A DNA stretch of 53,301 bases from DUOX01 sp050944015 (GCA_050944015.1 JBMNQG010000010.1:1-53301); one strand, 5' to 3'. Shown: positions 9,045 to 18,651, counted from the first letter of the stretch. A program made the numbers and translations. The notes: generated by a model not told the origin, from the letters alone.

Positions 9045-10346
9045 CTATGTTATATTCAACCTGTTTATTATCTCCAAAGAACGCTTTGAAATCTCGGCAT
9101 TCTTATTCCGCTTGCCCTTTACCTTGCGGTCCAGGGGGGAAATAATGCCGAAATTAACGTTCATCGGCTGGAAGTCGACAACCGTCTCGTTGGAGACATA
9201 TAAGGCCAGGGCGCCAATTGCCGTTTCTGCAGGAAAATTCACCGGGGGCAGCCCTAACAGCCGATATGCCAGTTCAATCCCCGCCAGCATTCCCGACGCG
9301 CAGGATTCCACATAGCCCTCGACGCCGGTTATCTGACCGGCAAAACTGATCCTGGGCTCCTTTTTAAGCCGGTAATACCTGTCCAAAAGGCGCGGCGAGT
9401 CAAGGTACGTGTTCCTGTGCATTACACCGTAACGCAAAAACTCCGCGTTTTCCAGGGCGGGTATCATTGAGAAAACCCGCTTCTGCTCCGGAAAAGCCAG
9501 GTGGGTCTGAAATCCCACCATGTTGTACATGGTACCCTCGGCGTTGTCGCGGCGCAGCTGCACCACGGCATAGCTTTCCTTACCTGTCCTGGGGTCCCGA
9601 AGCCCCACGGGCTTGAGAGGGCCGAACCGGAGGGTGTCCTCTCCCCGCATGGCCATGACCTCAATGGGCATGCAGCCCTCGAATACGCTGGAATCCTCAA
9701 AACCGTGAACCTCGGCGGTCCTTGCCGTGCACAGCTCCCGCCAGAAGGCCAGATATTCCTCCTTAGTCATGGGACAATTTATATAGTCGGGAGTACCCTT
9801 ATCGTAACGGGAAGCAAAAAAGGCTTTCTCCATATTGACGCTCTGAAAGGATACAATGGGCGCCGCAGCGTCGAAAAAGTGCAGGTATTCTCTGTTTCCC
9901 GTAAGCTCCGCTATCCTGTCAGCCAGAGCGTCGCTGGTAAGGGGGCCTGTTGCGATGACCACCTCTCCCGGAGGTATCTCCTTAGCTTCCTCGTGGACAA
10001 CTTCAATGAGAGGCTGAGAGAGTATACGCCGGGTTACAAGGCCGGAAAAGGCCTCCCTGTCCACAGCCAGGGCACCTCCTGCAGCCACCTGTGTTTCATC
10101 TGCGCAGGAGATTATCAGCGAACCTAGCCTTCTTAGCTCCTCCTTAAGCAGCCCTACGGCGGTTGTCAGCTCGTTGCTGCGCAAGGAATTGGAGCAGACC
10201 AGCTCCGCAAAATTGGGGGAAACATGGGCAGGTGTCATTTTATGGGGCTTCATTTCCATCAGCCTGGCACTGATGCCGCGTTTGGCCAGCTGCCAGGCGC
10301 ATTCGCAGCCCGCCAGGCCCGCCCCAATGACGGTTACATGTTTCAT
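9045..10346 (-). CDS. trmFO: Folate-dependent tRNA (uracil-5-)-methyltransferase TrmFO
   Basis: TrmFO makes ribothymidine at position 54 of tRNA using methylenetetrahydrofolate and FAD. The 433-aa product starts with the FAD-binding GAGLAGCECAWQLAKRG (from residue 8), followed by PAHVSPNFAELVCSNSLRSN, and later has GQITGVEGYVESCASGMLAG near residue 340-360, all characteristic of the family (formerly Gid). It follows topA by 12 bases, the common Firmicute order dprA-topA-trmFO. It ends with TAG at a normal family length, which helps show that TAG is a genuine stop in this genome. Confidence 0.96.
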   Translation of the reverse strand: MKHVTVIGAGLAGCECAWQLAKRGISARLMEMKPHKMTPAHVSPNFAELVCSNSLRSNELTTAVGLLKEELRRLGSLIISCADETQVAAGGALAVDREAFSGLVTRRILSQPLIEVVHEEAKEIPPGEVVIATGPLTSDALADRIAELTGNREYLHFFDAAAPIVSFQSVNMEKAFFASRYDKGTPDYINCPMTKEEYLAFWRELCTARTAEVHGFEDSSVFEGCMPIEVMAMRGEDTLRFGPLKPVGLRDPRTGKESYAVVQLRRDNAEGTMYNMVGFQTHLAFPEQKRVFSMIPALENAEFLRYGVMHRNTYLDSPRLLDRYYRLKKEPRISFAGQITGVEGYVESCASGMLAGIELAYRLLGLPPVNFPAETAIGALALYVSNETVVDFQPMNVNFGIISPLDRKVKGKRNKNAEISKRSLEIINRLNIT

Positions 10347-10358
10347 CGCAACTGTTCC

Positions 10359-12581
10359 TTACTTCTTTTCCCCGCCAGCCTCGTTTGAAGCCAGGGGAGA
10401 CTTGTTTTCAGCATCAGATTTGCTTTTGCCCTTGGCGGCGTTGCCGACAGACTCAGAAACAGCCTTTTTCCTCTTATATCCGCGCTTATCCTCCGGAAGG
10501 AAGTTGGGACATTCCTCATTGATACAGAAGGGTTTTCTCTGCCCCCTGCCGGAAAGCTTGAACATGGTCTTTCCGCATTCGGGGCAGGTTTCCTTGGTTG
10601 GCACATCCCAGGTCATGAAGCCGCATTCGGACAGTTTCTCGCAGGCATAGTATACATAGCCTTTCTTGGAGGTGCGCTTCAAAATCCTTAAGCCGCACCT
10701 GGGGCATTTGCCGGGCATCTCCACCACTAGGGGTTTGGTGAAGTTGCACTCGGGGTAATTGGGGCATGCCAGAAACCGCCCGAACCGTCCCGTCTTAACC
10801 ACCAAATTGCGGCCGCATTTTTCGCACTTTTCCTCGGTGACTTCGTCGGGGACTTTAATATACGTGCCCTCCAGGGCCTTTTCCGCCTCGGAAAGCTCCT
10901 GGCTGAACTGCCTGTAAAACTTCTGGAGCAGGCTCTTCCATTCCTTTTCCCCCGCCTCAATGCTGTCAAGGCTGTCTTCCATCCGGGCGGTAAACTTAAG
11001 GTCCACTATGTCGGGGAACCGCTCCTTCATAAGCTCCGTGACAACCTGTCCAAGAAGAGTGGGCCGCAGGAATTTCCCCTCCTTAACCACATATTCCCGG
11101 CTGATAATGGTGCTTAAAATAGGCGCGTACGTGCTGGGCCGGCCGATGCCCTTCTCCTCCATGGCGCGGATAAGAGTGGCTTCGGTATATCTGGAGGGAG
11201 GCTGGGTAAACTTCTGCTCCCGCTCCACATTTTCAAGGCGCACCGCCTCACCCTCCCTAAGATCCGGCAGGGGACTCTGCTTTTCCTCCTCTTCCTCGTC
11301 CCGGCTCTCCTCGTAAACGGCGGTATATCCGGGGAACTTTATGGAGGAATGGTTCGCCCTGAACACGTAGCCTGCGGAGGCAGCCTCAATCACCACGTTG
11401 TCATAAACGGCGTTGGACATCTGGCTGGATATGAAGCGGCCCCATATAAGCCGGTAGAGCTTGTACTGGTAGGGCGTAAGGTCTTTCTTAACCTTTTCGG
11501 GAGTAAGGAAAATATTGCTGGGCCTGATGGCCTCATGAGAGTCCTGGGCACCCCGCTTGGACTTGTATCTGCGGTAGGGACCGGGATGGTACTCCTTGCC
11601 GTAGTGGCTTTCAATATACTCCTTGGCGGCGCTTAGGGCCTCTTCGGATATCCTCAGCGAGTCGGTACGCATATACGTAATAAGTCCTATGGTGCCTTCT
11701 CCGGTGATGTCCACGCCTTCATAAAGCTGCTGGGCAATGGACATGGTGCGCCGCGGAGTCATTCCCAGGCGGCGGGAGGCCTCCTGCTGCAGCGTGGAGG
11801 TGATAAAGGGCGGGGAAGGCGAGCGCTGCTTTTCGCTTTTGTTGACGGACTTAATTATAAACGGCTCATCCTGGACGGCGGATACCACCGCCTCCACTTC
11901 CTGCTCGCTTTTAAGTTCCTGCTTTTTGTCGTCAACACCATAGAACCGGGCCACAAAGCTGCCCTCGTTCTCCGTCCTGGCAAGAGTCACGTCCAGCAGC
12001 CAGTATTCCTCCGGCACGAAAGATTTGATTTCCTCTTCCCTGTCCACTACCATGCGGGTGGCAACGGACTGGACGCGGCCGGCGGAAAGGCCCTTTTTCA
12101 CCTTACGCCAGAGAAGCGGACTGAGCTTATAGCCCACAATACGGTCCAGCAGCCGCCTGGCCTGCTGTGCGTTCACCAAATCCTGGTCGATGTCCCTTGG
12201 ATTTTTGATGCTTTCCAGTACTACTTTTTTTGTAATTTCGTTAAAGGTCACCCGGCGGGCCTTTTCGTTGGGGAGTTCAAGCAGCTCCTTCAGATGCCAG
12301 GAAATGGCCTCCCCCTCCCGGTCCGGGTCCGTAGCCAGATAAACTGATGACGCCTTTTCAGAGTAGCCCTTCAGCTGTTCAATAATATTCTCCCGGCCTT
12401 TGACAGGCTGGTAATGCGGAATAAATCCGCCTTCTATATCTATACCCATGGTGCTTTTGGGCAGGTCCCTCAAATGCCCCATAGAGGCAACTACCTTGTA
12501 GTCACTACCCAAGTACTTCTCGATGGTACGTGCCTTAGCAGGTGATTCTACTATGACAAGGTTTGCCTTTGATTTTGCCAT
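10359..12581 (-). CDS. topA: DNA topoisomerase I
   Basis: Type IA topoisomerase that relaxes negative supercoils. The 740-aa product has a Toprim domain (LVIVESPAKARTIEKYLG, then DPDREGEAISWHL), the active-site tyrosine region GLITYMRTDSLRIS, and EEKGIGRPSTYAPILSTI in the central domain. The C-terminus holds three four-cysteine zinc fingers (CEKCGRNLV, CPRCGLRIL, CPECGKTMF), then a lysine-rich tail that may bind DNA. It follows dprA by 17 bases with GAGG before the ATG. Length is normal for Firmicutes. Confidence 0.97.
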   Translation of the reverse strand: MAKSKANLVIVESPAKARTIEKYLGSDYKVVASMGHLRDLPKSTMGIDIEGGFIPHYQPVKGRENIIEQLKGYSEKASSVYLATDPDREGEAISWHLKELLELPNEKARRVTFNEITKKVVLESIKNPRDIDQDLVNAQQARRLLDRIVGYKLSPLLWRKVKKGLSAGRVQSVATRMVVDREEEIKSFVPEEYWLLDVTLARTENEGSFVARFYGVDDKKQELKSEQEVEAVVSAVQDEPFIIKSVNKSEKQRSPSPPFITSTLQQEASRRLGMTPRRTMSIAQQLYEGVDITGEGTIGLITYMRTDSLRISEEALSAAKEYIESHYGKEYHPGPYRRYKSKRGAQDSHEAIRPSNIFLTPEKVKKDLTPYQYKLYRLIWGRFISSQMSNAVYDNVVIEAASAGYVFRANHSSIKFPGYTAVYEESRDEEEEEKQSPLPDLREGEAVRLENVEREQKFTQPPSRYTEATLIRAMEEKGIGRPSTYAPILSTIISREYVVKEGKFLRPTLLGQVVTELMKERFPDIVDLKFTARMEDSLDSIEAGEKEWKSLLQKFYRQFSQELSEAEKALEGTYIKVPDEVTEEKCEKCGRNLVVKTGRFGRFLACPNYPECNFTKPLVVEMPGKCPRCGLRILKRTSKKGYVYYACEKLSECGFMTWDVPTKETCPECGKTMFKLSGRGQRKPFCINEECPNFLPEDKRGYKRKKAVSESVGNAAKGKSKSDAENKSPLASNEAGGEKK

Positions 12582-12598
12582 GTGGTTTCCTCATTTCA

Positions 12599-13855
12599 TT
12601 AATTCTTCTTTATATTCAGTGAAAACCTCTTGCCCCGTTCCTGGACGACATAGCCCTTGATTTGCAGGAGGGTGAGTTCCGCGAGCACCACGGATGCGGG
12701 CAGCCCGGACAGGTCTATAATGTCGTCCACATGCATAGAGGCAGCGGTCATTACTGAAACAATCTTAAGCTGGTTCTCCGACAGCTCTTTCAGCTGCGCT
12801 TCCAAGTCAATATATGACATGTCGTTTTGCTTGTCAATCACTTTTTTTACAGTGGGAACCCTTAATTTAGCAAAACCGGCACCAGCTTCCGGCGTGGGCT
12901 CTTCGGCGTCGGAGGGTTTTTCCGGCTCCTCTTCCTGGGGAATCGCCGCCTCCCCTCGGCCAATCTTATGTATTTTTCCTGCAAATAATCCCTCATATTC
13001 GCAGAGAACGTCCCAACCGGAAGTAACCGCCTTGGCACATTCCTTGATAAGCTCGTTGGAGCCCACGCAGTTGGGCGAGTCGGCATTGCCCGGCACGGCA
13101 AAGACGTCCCGGCCGTAGTCCAGGGCCCTGGCTGCCGTAATGAGGGCGCCGCTTCTTTCCGGGGCCTCTATTATTACAACGCCTACGCACAGCCCGCTGA
13201 TTATCCGGTTGCGCTGCGGGAAATTGCCGGGAATGCTGGGCGCGCCGGGAGGGTACTCGCTGACCAGAGCGCCCACAGTCAGCACATCCTCGAACAGCCG
13301 CCAGTTGGAGCGGGGATAAACAATGTCAATTGCCGTACCGAGGACTCCAACACAGCTTCCTCCTGCTCTCAGTGCACCCTGGGCGCCGGCGGAATCTATG
13401 CCTTCCGCCAGCCCGGACACTATAAGCCCGCCGCCCTTGGTTATCTCATAGCCCATGCGCCTGGCCATTTTTATGCCGTAGGGGCTGGCTTTCCGGGTGC
13501 CCGCTATGGCGATGGCGGGCTCCTCGTCCATGACCGGCAGGTTGCCTCTTACATACAGCACCGCCGGCGGGTCGTAAATATTCAGCAGCCGTCTGGGATA
13601 TTCCGCGTCCTGCATGGTAAGTATGCGGATTTTTAACTCCCTGCATTCGTCCAGAATCTCCAGGGCGGGCCCCAAATCCTTGTTTTTTAGAATTTCCATC
13701 TCCCTGTCTGTTATGCCTTCAACATCCCGGTATTCGGAGTCCGCGGCGAAATAAATCTCCCGGGGCGAGACAAAATGCTCAAGGAGCAGTTCCCTTGCCT
13801 TTGGGCGGAGCCCGTGGAGGGACGAAAGCCATACCCAGTATTTGAGGGGAGCCAT
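12599..13855 (-). CDS. dprA: DNA-processing protein DprA
   Basis: DprA loads RecA on incoming single strands during transformation and is widespread even in bacteria not known to be competent. The 418-aa product has an N-terminal helical region, a Rossmann-like core with AIAGTRKASPYG, LIVSGLAEGIDSAGAQGAL, GVLGTAIDIVYP and IPGNFPQRNRIISGL, then a linker rich in Glu and Pro (about 305-330) and a C-terminal winged-helix-like part ending the protein. One base separates it from the upstream rRNA methylase, whose end supplies the AAGGAGG for the dprA start. Confidence 0.95.
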   Translation of the reverse strand: MAPLKYWVWLSSLHGLRPKARELLLEHFVSPREIYFAADSEYRDVEGITDREMEILKNKDLGPALEILDECRELKIRILTMQDAEYPRRLLNIYDPPAVLYVRGNLPVMDEEPAIAIAGTRKASPYGIKMARRMGYEITKGGGLIVSGLAEGIDSAGAQGALRAGGSCVGVLGTAIDIVYPRSNWRLFEDVLTVGALVSEYPPGAPSIPGNFPQRNRIISGLCVGVVIIEAPERSGALITAARALDYGRDVFAVPGNADSPNCVGSNELIKECAKAVTSGWDVLCEYEGLFAGKIHKIGRGEAAIPQEEEPEKPSDAEEPTPEAGAGFAKLRVPTVKKVIDKQNDMSYIDLEAQLKELSENQLKIVSVMTAASMHVDDIIDLSGLPASVVLAELTLLQIKGYVVQERGKRFSLNIKKN

Positions 13856-13856
13856 C

Positions 13857-14609
13857 TCAGCGCCTCCTTTTCATCTCCCACATGACTATCGAGGCCGCAA
13901 CCGCGGCATTCAGGGATTCGCTTGAAGGTGCCATGGGAATAATCAGCCGTCCGGCGCAGATTTCAAGGAGCTCGGGGCTCAGGCCCCTGCCCTCGCTGCC
14001 TATTGCGACGACCGCTTGTTTCAGGTCTACTTTCCGTATATCCTCGGTGCCAGTTCCCAGGGCAGCGCCCCAGAGGGCCAGCTCATGACTCTGCAGAAAA
14101 TCAGGCAATCCTTCCCTGTCCATCTCCAGCACTGGCTGGCGGAACAGGGCGCCCATGGCGGCGCGGACCGCCTTGGGGTTATATGGGTCGGCGCAGTCGC
14201 CAACTAGTATCACGACTTCGGTTTCCAGGGCATTGGCGGTGCGGATTACAGTACCCACATTCCCAGGGTCCTGCACTCCTTCCAGCACCAAAGCCTGCCG
14301 GCACCGGGCAGGAAGATTGTCACCCTGGATTTTTACCGAGAATACGGGCCCCGGGGTGTTTTTCAGGGGAGAAACATAATTCAGAAGGTCCGTCGGCACG
14401 AAATATTGGGGCACGGCGGAAGGCACGGCGACGGAGGGCGGGCTGCTCCACAGTATACCCGTAATTCGGGCCTTCCAGTCCAGCGCCTCCCTCAAGAGCT
14501 TTTCCCCGTCGCAGAGGTACTCACCCGCCTCCCGGCGATAGGACCGGGAGCTGCCCAGAGCGCGCATGTGCGTTATTATTTTGTTCTTTCGGGAGGTGAT
14601 TTTATCCAT
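13857..14609 (-). CDS. TrmH/SpoU family RNA 2'-O-methyltransferase
   Basis: 250 aa. The N-terminal third resembles the RNA-binding substrate domain of RlmB-like proteins, and the rest is a SPOUT knot with the three SpoU motifs: LEGVQDPGNVGTVIRTANAL, VVAIGSEGRGLS and SSESLNAAVAASIVMWEM. It would methylate a ribose in rRNA or tRNA using S-adenosylmethionine; the exact nucleotide cannot be told. It is transcribed directly into dprA with one base between them. The start follows a terminator-like hairpin of the preceding unit. Confidence 0.9.
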   Translation of the reverse strand: MDKITSRKNKIITHMRALGSSRSYRREAGEYLCDGEKLLREALDWKARITGILWSSPPSVAVPSAVPQYFVPTDLLNYVSPLKNTPGPVFSVKIQGDNLPARCRQALVLEGVQDPGNVGTVIRTANALETEVVILVGDCADPYNPKAVRAAMGALFRQPVLEMDREGLPDFLQSHELALWGAALGTGTEDIRKVDLKQAVVAIGSEGRGLSPELLEICAGRLIIPMAPSSESLNAAVAASIVMWEMKRRR

Positions 14610-14637
14610 TTTGCACCTTAAGATTCAATTTCCTCAG

Positions 14638-14686
14638 AAGAAAAGGAAAGCTGCGGTCAGGGTTTCAGGACCACCCGGCCACAGCT
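14638..14686 (-). terminator. Terminator of the greA-lysS unit
   Basis: On the minus strand the arms AGCTGTGG and CCGCAGCT (one G-U pair) enclose a partly paired loop and are followed by TTTCCTTTTC. It lies just after the stop of the one-TM unknown gene, where the unit should end. Confidence 0.65.
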
Positions 14687-14693
14687 GAAGACA

Positions 14694-15284
14694 CTATGAT
14701 GCCAGAATCGCCTTTAAAGATTCAACAGCGCCGTCCGTAAGTTCCTGGCTGCCTTTTCCGACGGATGTCCAGTCAATAATGTGACCGTAGTAGTTGCTGC
14801 CTGTCAGCCCTGACTTTTTGAAAACTCCCGTATCCCCGAGAAAAACCCGGTAGGGGTCGTCTTCCCCGGTTTCAATGCCGTAATCGGCAAGCTTGTCATC
14901 GAAATACCCAAGGCTGCAATAAAGGCTGGAATAATATTCATCTAAAATGAAAAGGGAGATTTCAGGGTCGGTGAGATACACGAGGATTTGGTCGTAGTTT
15001 TCCCCCAAATTCACGGAAACGTATCGTAAATTTACTTTTCCGTCCCCGTTGATGTCCCCGACAGTTCCGCCCACCAGGTCCAAAATTTCACTGGCCTGGG
15101 CTTCGGGAACATCGCCGTTCTGGGCGAAAACCACCGTAAAGTCGTATTTCACCGTTCCCAAAGACTCAATAAGAATAAACAGGGCAAGGGCTACCACAAA
15201 TACGCCCAGAAGGAACCACCATTTGTAGTGATACCAAAAAACATTGGTAAACCAGTGGCTGAAACTCTTGTTTTCTTTCAGCAT
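14694..15284 (-). CDS. Unknown one-TM membrane protein with an EF-hand-like loop
   Basis: I do not recognise this 196-aa protein. Residues 1-22 are rich in aromatic and charged residues (HWFTNVFWYHYKWW), followed by one membrane segment (about 23-41) and an exported or soluble domain of about 150 residues. DINGDGKVN (77-85) looks like a calcium-binding loop of EF-hand or dockerin type, but only once. The start has AAGGGGG nine bases upstream. It is the last gene after greA and lysS and is followed by a terminator, so it is probably co-transcribed with them; nothing in this context gives a function. Confidence 0.8.
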   Translation of the reverse strand: MLKENKSFSHWFTNVFWYHYKWWFLLGVFVVALALFILIESLGTVKYDFTVVFAQNGDVPEAQASEILDLVGGTVGDINGDGKVNLRYVSVNLGENYDQILVYLTDPEISLFILDEYYSSLYCSLGYFDDKLADYGIETGEDDPYRVFLGDTGVFKKSGLTGSNYYGHIIDWTSVGKGSQELTDGAVESLKAILAS

Positions 15285-15321
15285 GGCCGAACCCCCTTTC
15301 CCGCAGCCGGTGCAGTCCGCG

Positions 15322-16821
15322 CTAGTTTTCGGGCTTCATGGTGGGGAAGAGTATCACATCGCGTATGGAGGAATTATTGGTAAGGAGCATGACAGCCCGG
15401 TCTATGCCTATGCCAAGGCCGCCGGTGGGAGGCATGCCGTATTCCAGCGCCCTTACGAAGTCCTCGTCCATCATGTTGGCCTCCTCATCCCCCTTTTCCC
15501 GGAGCTCCACCTGCTTCAGGAAGCGCTGCCTCTGGTCAATGGGGTCGTTAAGCTCGGAAAAGGCGTTGCCCATCTCGTTCCCGCAGATAAACAGCTCGAA
15601 GCGCTCGGTGAGCCGCGGGTCCTTGGGGCTGCGCTTGGCGAGAGGCGATACGTCCACAGGATGCATTGTTATAAAGGTGGGCTGGATAAGCTTGTCCTCC
15701 ACCTTCTGGTCAAAGCACTCGTACAGCGCATTGCCCCAGGTGGGCTCAACGCCTTCCATATCCACGCCCCTGGCCTTGGCCGCCGCCACGGCCTCCTCGT
15801 CGCTGTCAATGGCCATAAAGTCAATGCCCAAATGCTGCTTTACCGCTTCGGCCATGGTGAGGCGGGGCCAGCCCGGGGCAAGGTCGATGGTCTCGCCCTG
15901 CCACTGGACCTGATAGGTGCCAAGGATCTCCATTGCGGCGGAGGAAAGCAGCTCCTCGAACAGGTCCATCATGTCGTTATAATCGGCATAGGCCTGGTAC
16001 AGCTCAACTGTGGTGAACTCCGGGTTGTGCTTGGTGTCCATGCCCTCGTTCCGGAAAATGCGGCCAATTTCATACACCCGTTCAATGCCGCCCACAATAA
16101 GCCGCTTCAGGTGCAGCTCAGTGGCTATCCTCATATACATATTCATATTAAGGGTATTGTGATAGGTGATAAAAGGACGTGCGTTGGCACCCCCCGGTAT
16201 GGTGTTTAGCACGGGGGTTTCAACTTCCATAAACCCTCTGCCGTCCAAAAAGTTGCGGACATGGCGTATAAAACGGCTGCGTATTTCAAACGTACGGCGG
16301 ACTTCCGGGTTCACGATAAGGTCCAGGTACCGCTGACGGTAACGGGTTTCCAGGTCCGTCAAGCCGTGGAACTTTTCAGGAAGCGGCAAAAGAGATTTTG
16401 CCAGAAGGGTGACGCTGCGGCAGTGGACGCTTATCTCGCCCTTGCGTGTGCGGAATACAAAACCTTCCGCGCCGATAATATCGCCGATGTCCCACTTTTT
16501 GAACTCGGAAAAAGCCTCCTCGCCAAGCTCGTTTACCCTGACATAGAGCTGGATGCGGCCCTTGTCGTCCTGAATATCGGCAAAGAAAGCTTTGCCCATG
16601 TCTCTTTTGGACATAATGCGTCCGGCCACAGAGACATCGGCGTTTTCCATAGCTTCGAAGTTTTCCTTGATTTCAGCGCTGTATGTGGTTCTTGCAAACT
16701 TTGTTATCTCAAAAGGATCGCGGCCCTCGCTTTGAAGCTTAAAAAGCTTGTTTCTCCGAATCTGTATGATTTCGGAAAGGTCTTCGGTTTCCAGAGCCTG
16801 GTTAAGTACATCTTCTGCCAT
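15322..16821 (-). CDS. lysS: Lysyl-tRNA synthetase, class II
   Basis: Charges tRNA-Lys. The 499-aa product has an N-terminal OB-fold anticodon-binding domain (about 55-170) and the class II catalytic core: motif 1 around FLDGRGFMEVETPVL, motif 2 YEIGRIFRNEGMDTKHNPEFT, and motif 3 GLGIGIDRAVMLLTN near the C-terminus. It is 16 bases after greA, a very common Firmicute arrangement, with GGAGATG before the start codon. Length is typical. Confidence 0.97.
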   Translation of the reverse strand: MAEDVLNQALETEDLSEIIQIRRNKLFKLQSEGRDPFEITKFARTTYSAEIKENFEAMENADVSVAGRIMSKRDMGKAFFADIQDDKGRIQLYVRVNELGEEAFSEFKKWDIGDIIGAEGFVFRTRKGEISVHCRSVTLLAKSLLPLPEKFHGLTDLETRYRQRYLDLIVNPEVRRTFEIRSRFIRHVRNFLDGRGFMEVETPVLNTIPGGANARPFITYHNTLNMNMYMRIATELHLKRLIVGGIERVYEIGRIFRNEGMDTKHNPEFTTVELYQAYADYNDMMDLFEELLSSAAMEILGTYQVQWQGETIDLAPGWPRLTMAEAVKQHLGIDFMAIDSDEEAVAAAKARGVDMEGVEPTWGNALYECFDQKVEDKLIQPTFITMHPVDVSPLAKRSPKDPRLTERFELFICGNEMGNAFSELNDPIDQRQRFLKQVELREKGDEEANMMDEDFVRALEYGMPPTGGLGIGIDRAVMLLTNNSSIRDVILFPTMKPEN

Positions 16822-16837
16822 TAGAACATCTCCATAT

Positions 16838-17314
16838 TCAGTTTTCTATCTTCAGTATTTCGTATTTTAGCTTTCCAGCAGGCGCATCGACAGTAATAGT
16901 CTCGCCAGCTTTACGTCCCATTAATCCGCGTCCAAAGGGTGAATCGTCAGATATCCGTCCCTGGATGGGGTTGGCCTCGTGTGAGCCGACAATCTGGTAT
17001 GTTTCAATGCTGTCGTCGTCTAAAAATTTGACCGTTACCCTGCTTCCCAATACAACGGTGTCGCTAGCCTCCACTTTTTCGATTATTTCGGCGTTTTCCA
17101 GCAGGTTTTTCAGCTCCGCTATTCTGGAATATAGCTTGCCCTGCTCGGTTTTAGCCTCGTCGTATTCGCTGTTTTCTGAGAGGTCGCCAAAAGATCTGGC
17201 CTCCTTTATCAGCTCGGAAACCTCCTTCTCCCTTACGGTCTGGAGATATTCCAGTTCGGCCTTAATCTCCTCAAGCTTTGCCTGGCTCAGCTTATATTTA
17301 ACTTCCTTAGCCAT
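16838..17314 (-). CDS. greA: Transcription elongation factor GreA
   Basis: GreA rescues backtracked RNA polymerase by stimulating transcript cleavage. I start it at the ATG giving MAKEVKYKLSQAKLEE (158 aa), which has GAAGGTG six bases upstream; a TTG eight codons earlier lacks a ribosome site. The N-terminal coiled coil contains the acidic tip region GDLSENSEYDEAK, and the C-terminal FKBP-like domain contains NPIQGRISDDSPFGRGLMG. It is the first gene of greA-lysS-unknown and is driven by a consensus promoter upstream. Confidence 0.96.
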   Translation of the reverse strand: MAKEVKYKLSQAKLEEIKAELEYLQTVREKEVSELIKEARSFGDLSENSEYDEAKTEQGKLYSRIAELKNLLENAEIIEKVEASDTVVLGSRVTVKFLDDDSIETYQIVGSHEANPIQGRISDDSPFGRGLMGRKAGETITVDAPAGKLKYEILKIEN

Positions 17315-17423
17315 AACAATCACCTTCTCAATTATCAATAATCATAAAAATAATATATATCATAAATTTCACACAAAAGCGTTTTTAATGATATTAAAAA
17401 TATGGCATTCAGCCAATATGGGT

Positions 17424-17452
17424 ATTATAGATACTAAATTGGTGCATGTCAA
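17424..17452 (-). promoter_or_regulatory. Consensus sigma-A promoter for greA-lysS
   Basis: TTGACA (17447-17452) and TATAAT (17424-17429) are separated by exactly 17 bases on the minus strand, a perfect housekeeping promoter. The -35 box overlaps the TGA stop of the S41 protease gene, so the greA unit begins directly at the end of the upstream gene. The leader to greA is about 100 bases and AT-rich. Confidence 0.88.
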
Positions 17453-18591
17453 GATAAAGCTGAGACAGCTGCGGAAAGCTGCCTGTCCTCCGCTCCCTCG
17501 TTTCCCTCCTCAATATCCGGGGTTACTCCCCCCGCCTTGGACAGATCCACTCGATTGGGAGTCAGGTAAACATTATTTGAAATGTGAATGGCGCTTCCGT
17601 CCGGCAGTGAGACGGTTATCTGGCTCCTGCCCTTGCCCGTGGTCTGCTCGCCCACCACGATTGCCCAGTCGTACTCCTGCAGGGCGGCGGCAAAAAACTC
17701 CGCAGCGCTGTACGTATTTGCATTCACCAATATTGCCATAGGCAGTTCTATGCAGTCGGCATTCGAAGTATGCACCTTTTCCCTGCCGTTTTTATCGACG
17801 CTGATAAAAATATCTCCCTCCGGCAGCAGGAAATCAAGAATGTCCAAAAGCTGCGACACCTTGCCGCCCGGGTTGTCGCGCACGTCGAATATAAGCCCCG
17901 CGGCCCCTTCTTCCATAAACTTTCTCACCGCCGACTTGACCCCGTCGGCGCAGCCGTTTTCAAAATTCTCAATGGAGATATAGCCAAGGCCGGACTCCAG
18001 CATCTTATAGCTTACCGGGTCGTTGAATATGGTCTCGCTGCGCAGCCTGACGTCCCTGACATCCCCAACCGGGGTTCTGACGGTGAGAACAATCTCCTGC
18101 CCGTGCCGCGCCTGTATTAACCCTCTGACCTCCGAAATGGTCATGCCGGTAACGGAGGCCCCGTCGACGGCCAGGAGCACATCGTCCGCCGCTATCCCCG
18201 CCTTCTCTGCGGGCGAGCCTTCAATTACTGAAACGATTTTCATCTCCCCGGTTTCTGCAATAATTTGCAAGGTTATGCCCACGCCGGTATAGGTGTTTTT
18301 GGAATACTGCTTGTACGCCTCGTATTCCTCCGGGTTCATGTAGTAGCTCCAGCGGTCGTCCAGGGCGCCCACTAGGGCCCGATACCCGGCTTCCTCCGCC
18401 GTGCCCAAATCGGTCTCGCCAATGTAATTCTTCTCAATTATTCCAATAGTATGGGCGTATTTCAGAACATCCCAAACCCCGCCGACGCTTCCTGTCATTA
18501 CGGCAACCGCGGATAAGAGCAGGGCTGCCGTGGCAAGAACGCAAACTAGGCAGGAGACTACAACCGTACGAATACCAAACCGTTTCTTCAA
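17449..18591 (-). CDS. S41 family C-terminal processing peptidase (CtpA-like)
   Basis: A serine protease of the tail-specific family. I start it at a TTG giving LKKRFGIRT (380 aa) because AAGGGG lies eight bases upstream; an earlier TTG at 18651 has no ribosome site. A membrane anchor occupies about residues 8-35, a PDZ domain about 97-180 (GVGITLQI, GSPAEKAGIAADDVLLAVDG), and the peptidase core has DVRDNPGG, the catalytic Ser295 in NANTYSAAEFF and Lys320 in TTGKGRSQ. It follows ftsE, ftsX and an M23 hydrolase; S41 proteases in this position probably act on cell-wall hydrolases or their partners outside the membrane. Confidence 0.92.
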   Translation of the reverse strand: MKKRFGIRTVVVSCLVCVLATAALLLSAVAVMTGSVGGVWDVLKYAHTIGIIEKNYIGETDLGTAEEAGYRALVGALDDRWSYYMNPEEYEAYKQYSKNTYTGVGITLQIIAETGEMKIVSVIEGSPAEKAGIAADDVLLAVDGASVTGMTISEVRGLIQARHGQEIVLTVRTPVGDVRDVRLRSETIFNDPVSYKMLESGLGYISIENFENGCADGVKSAVRKFMEEGAAGLIFDVRDNPGGKVSQLLDILDFLLPEGDIFISVDKNGREKVHTSNADCIELPMAILVNANTYSAAEFFAAALQEYDWAIVVGEQTTGKGRSQITVSLPDGSAIHISNNVYLTPNRVDLSKAGGVTPDIEEGNEGAEDRQLSAAVSALS

Positions 18592-18651
18592 ATGGCTTAC
18601 CCCTTCACAAAAGTGTGTGATGCTCCTTTTCAAACCGGAAAAACAGTGCAA

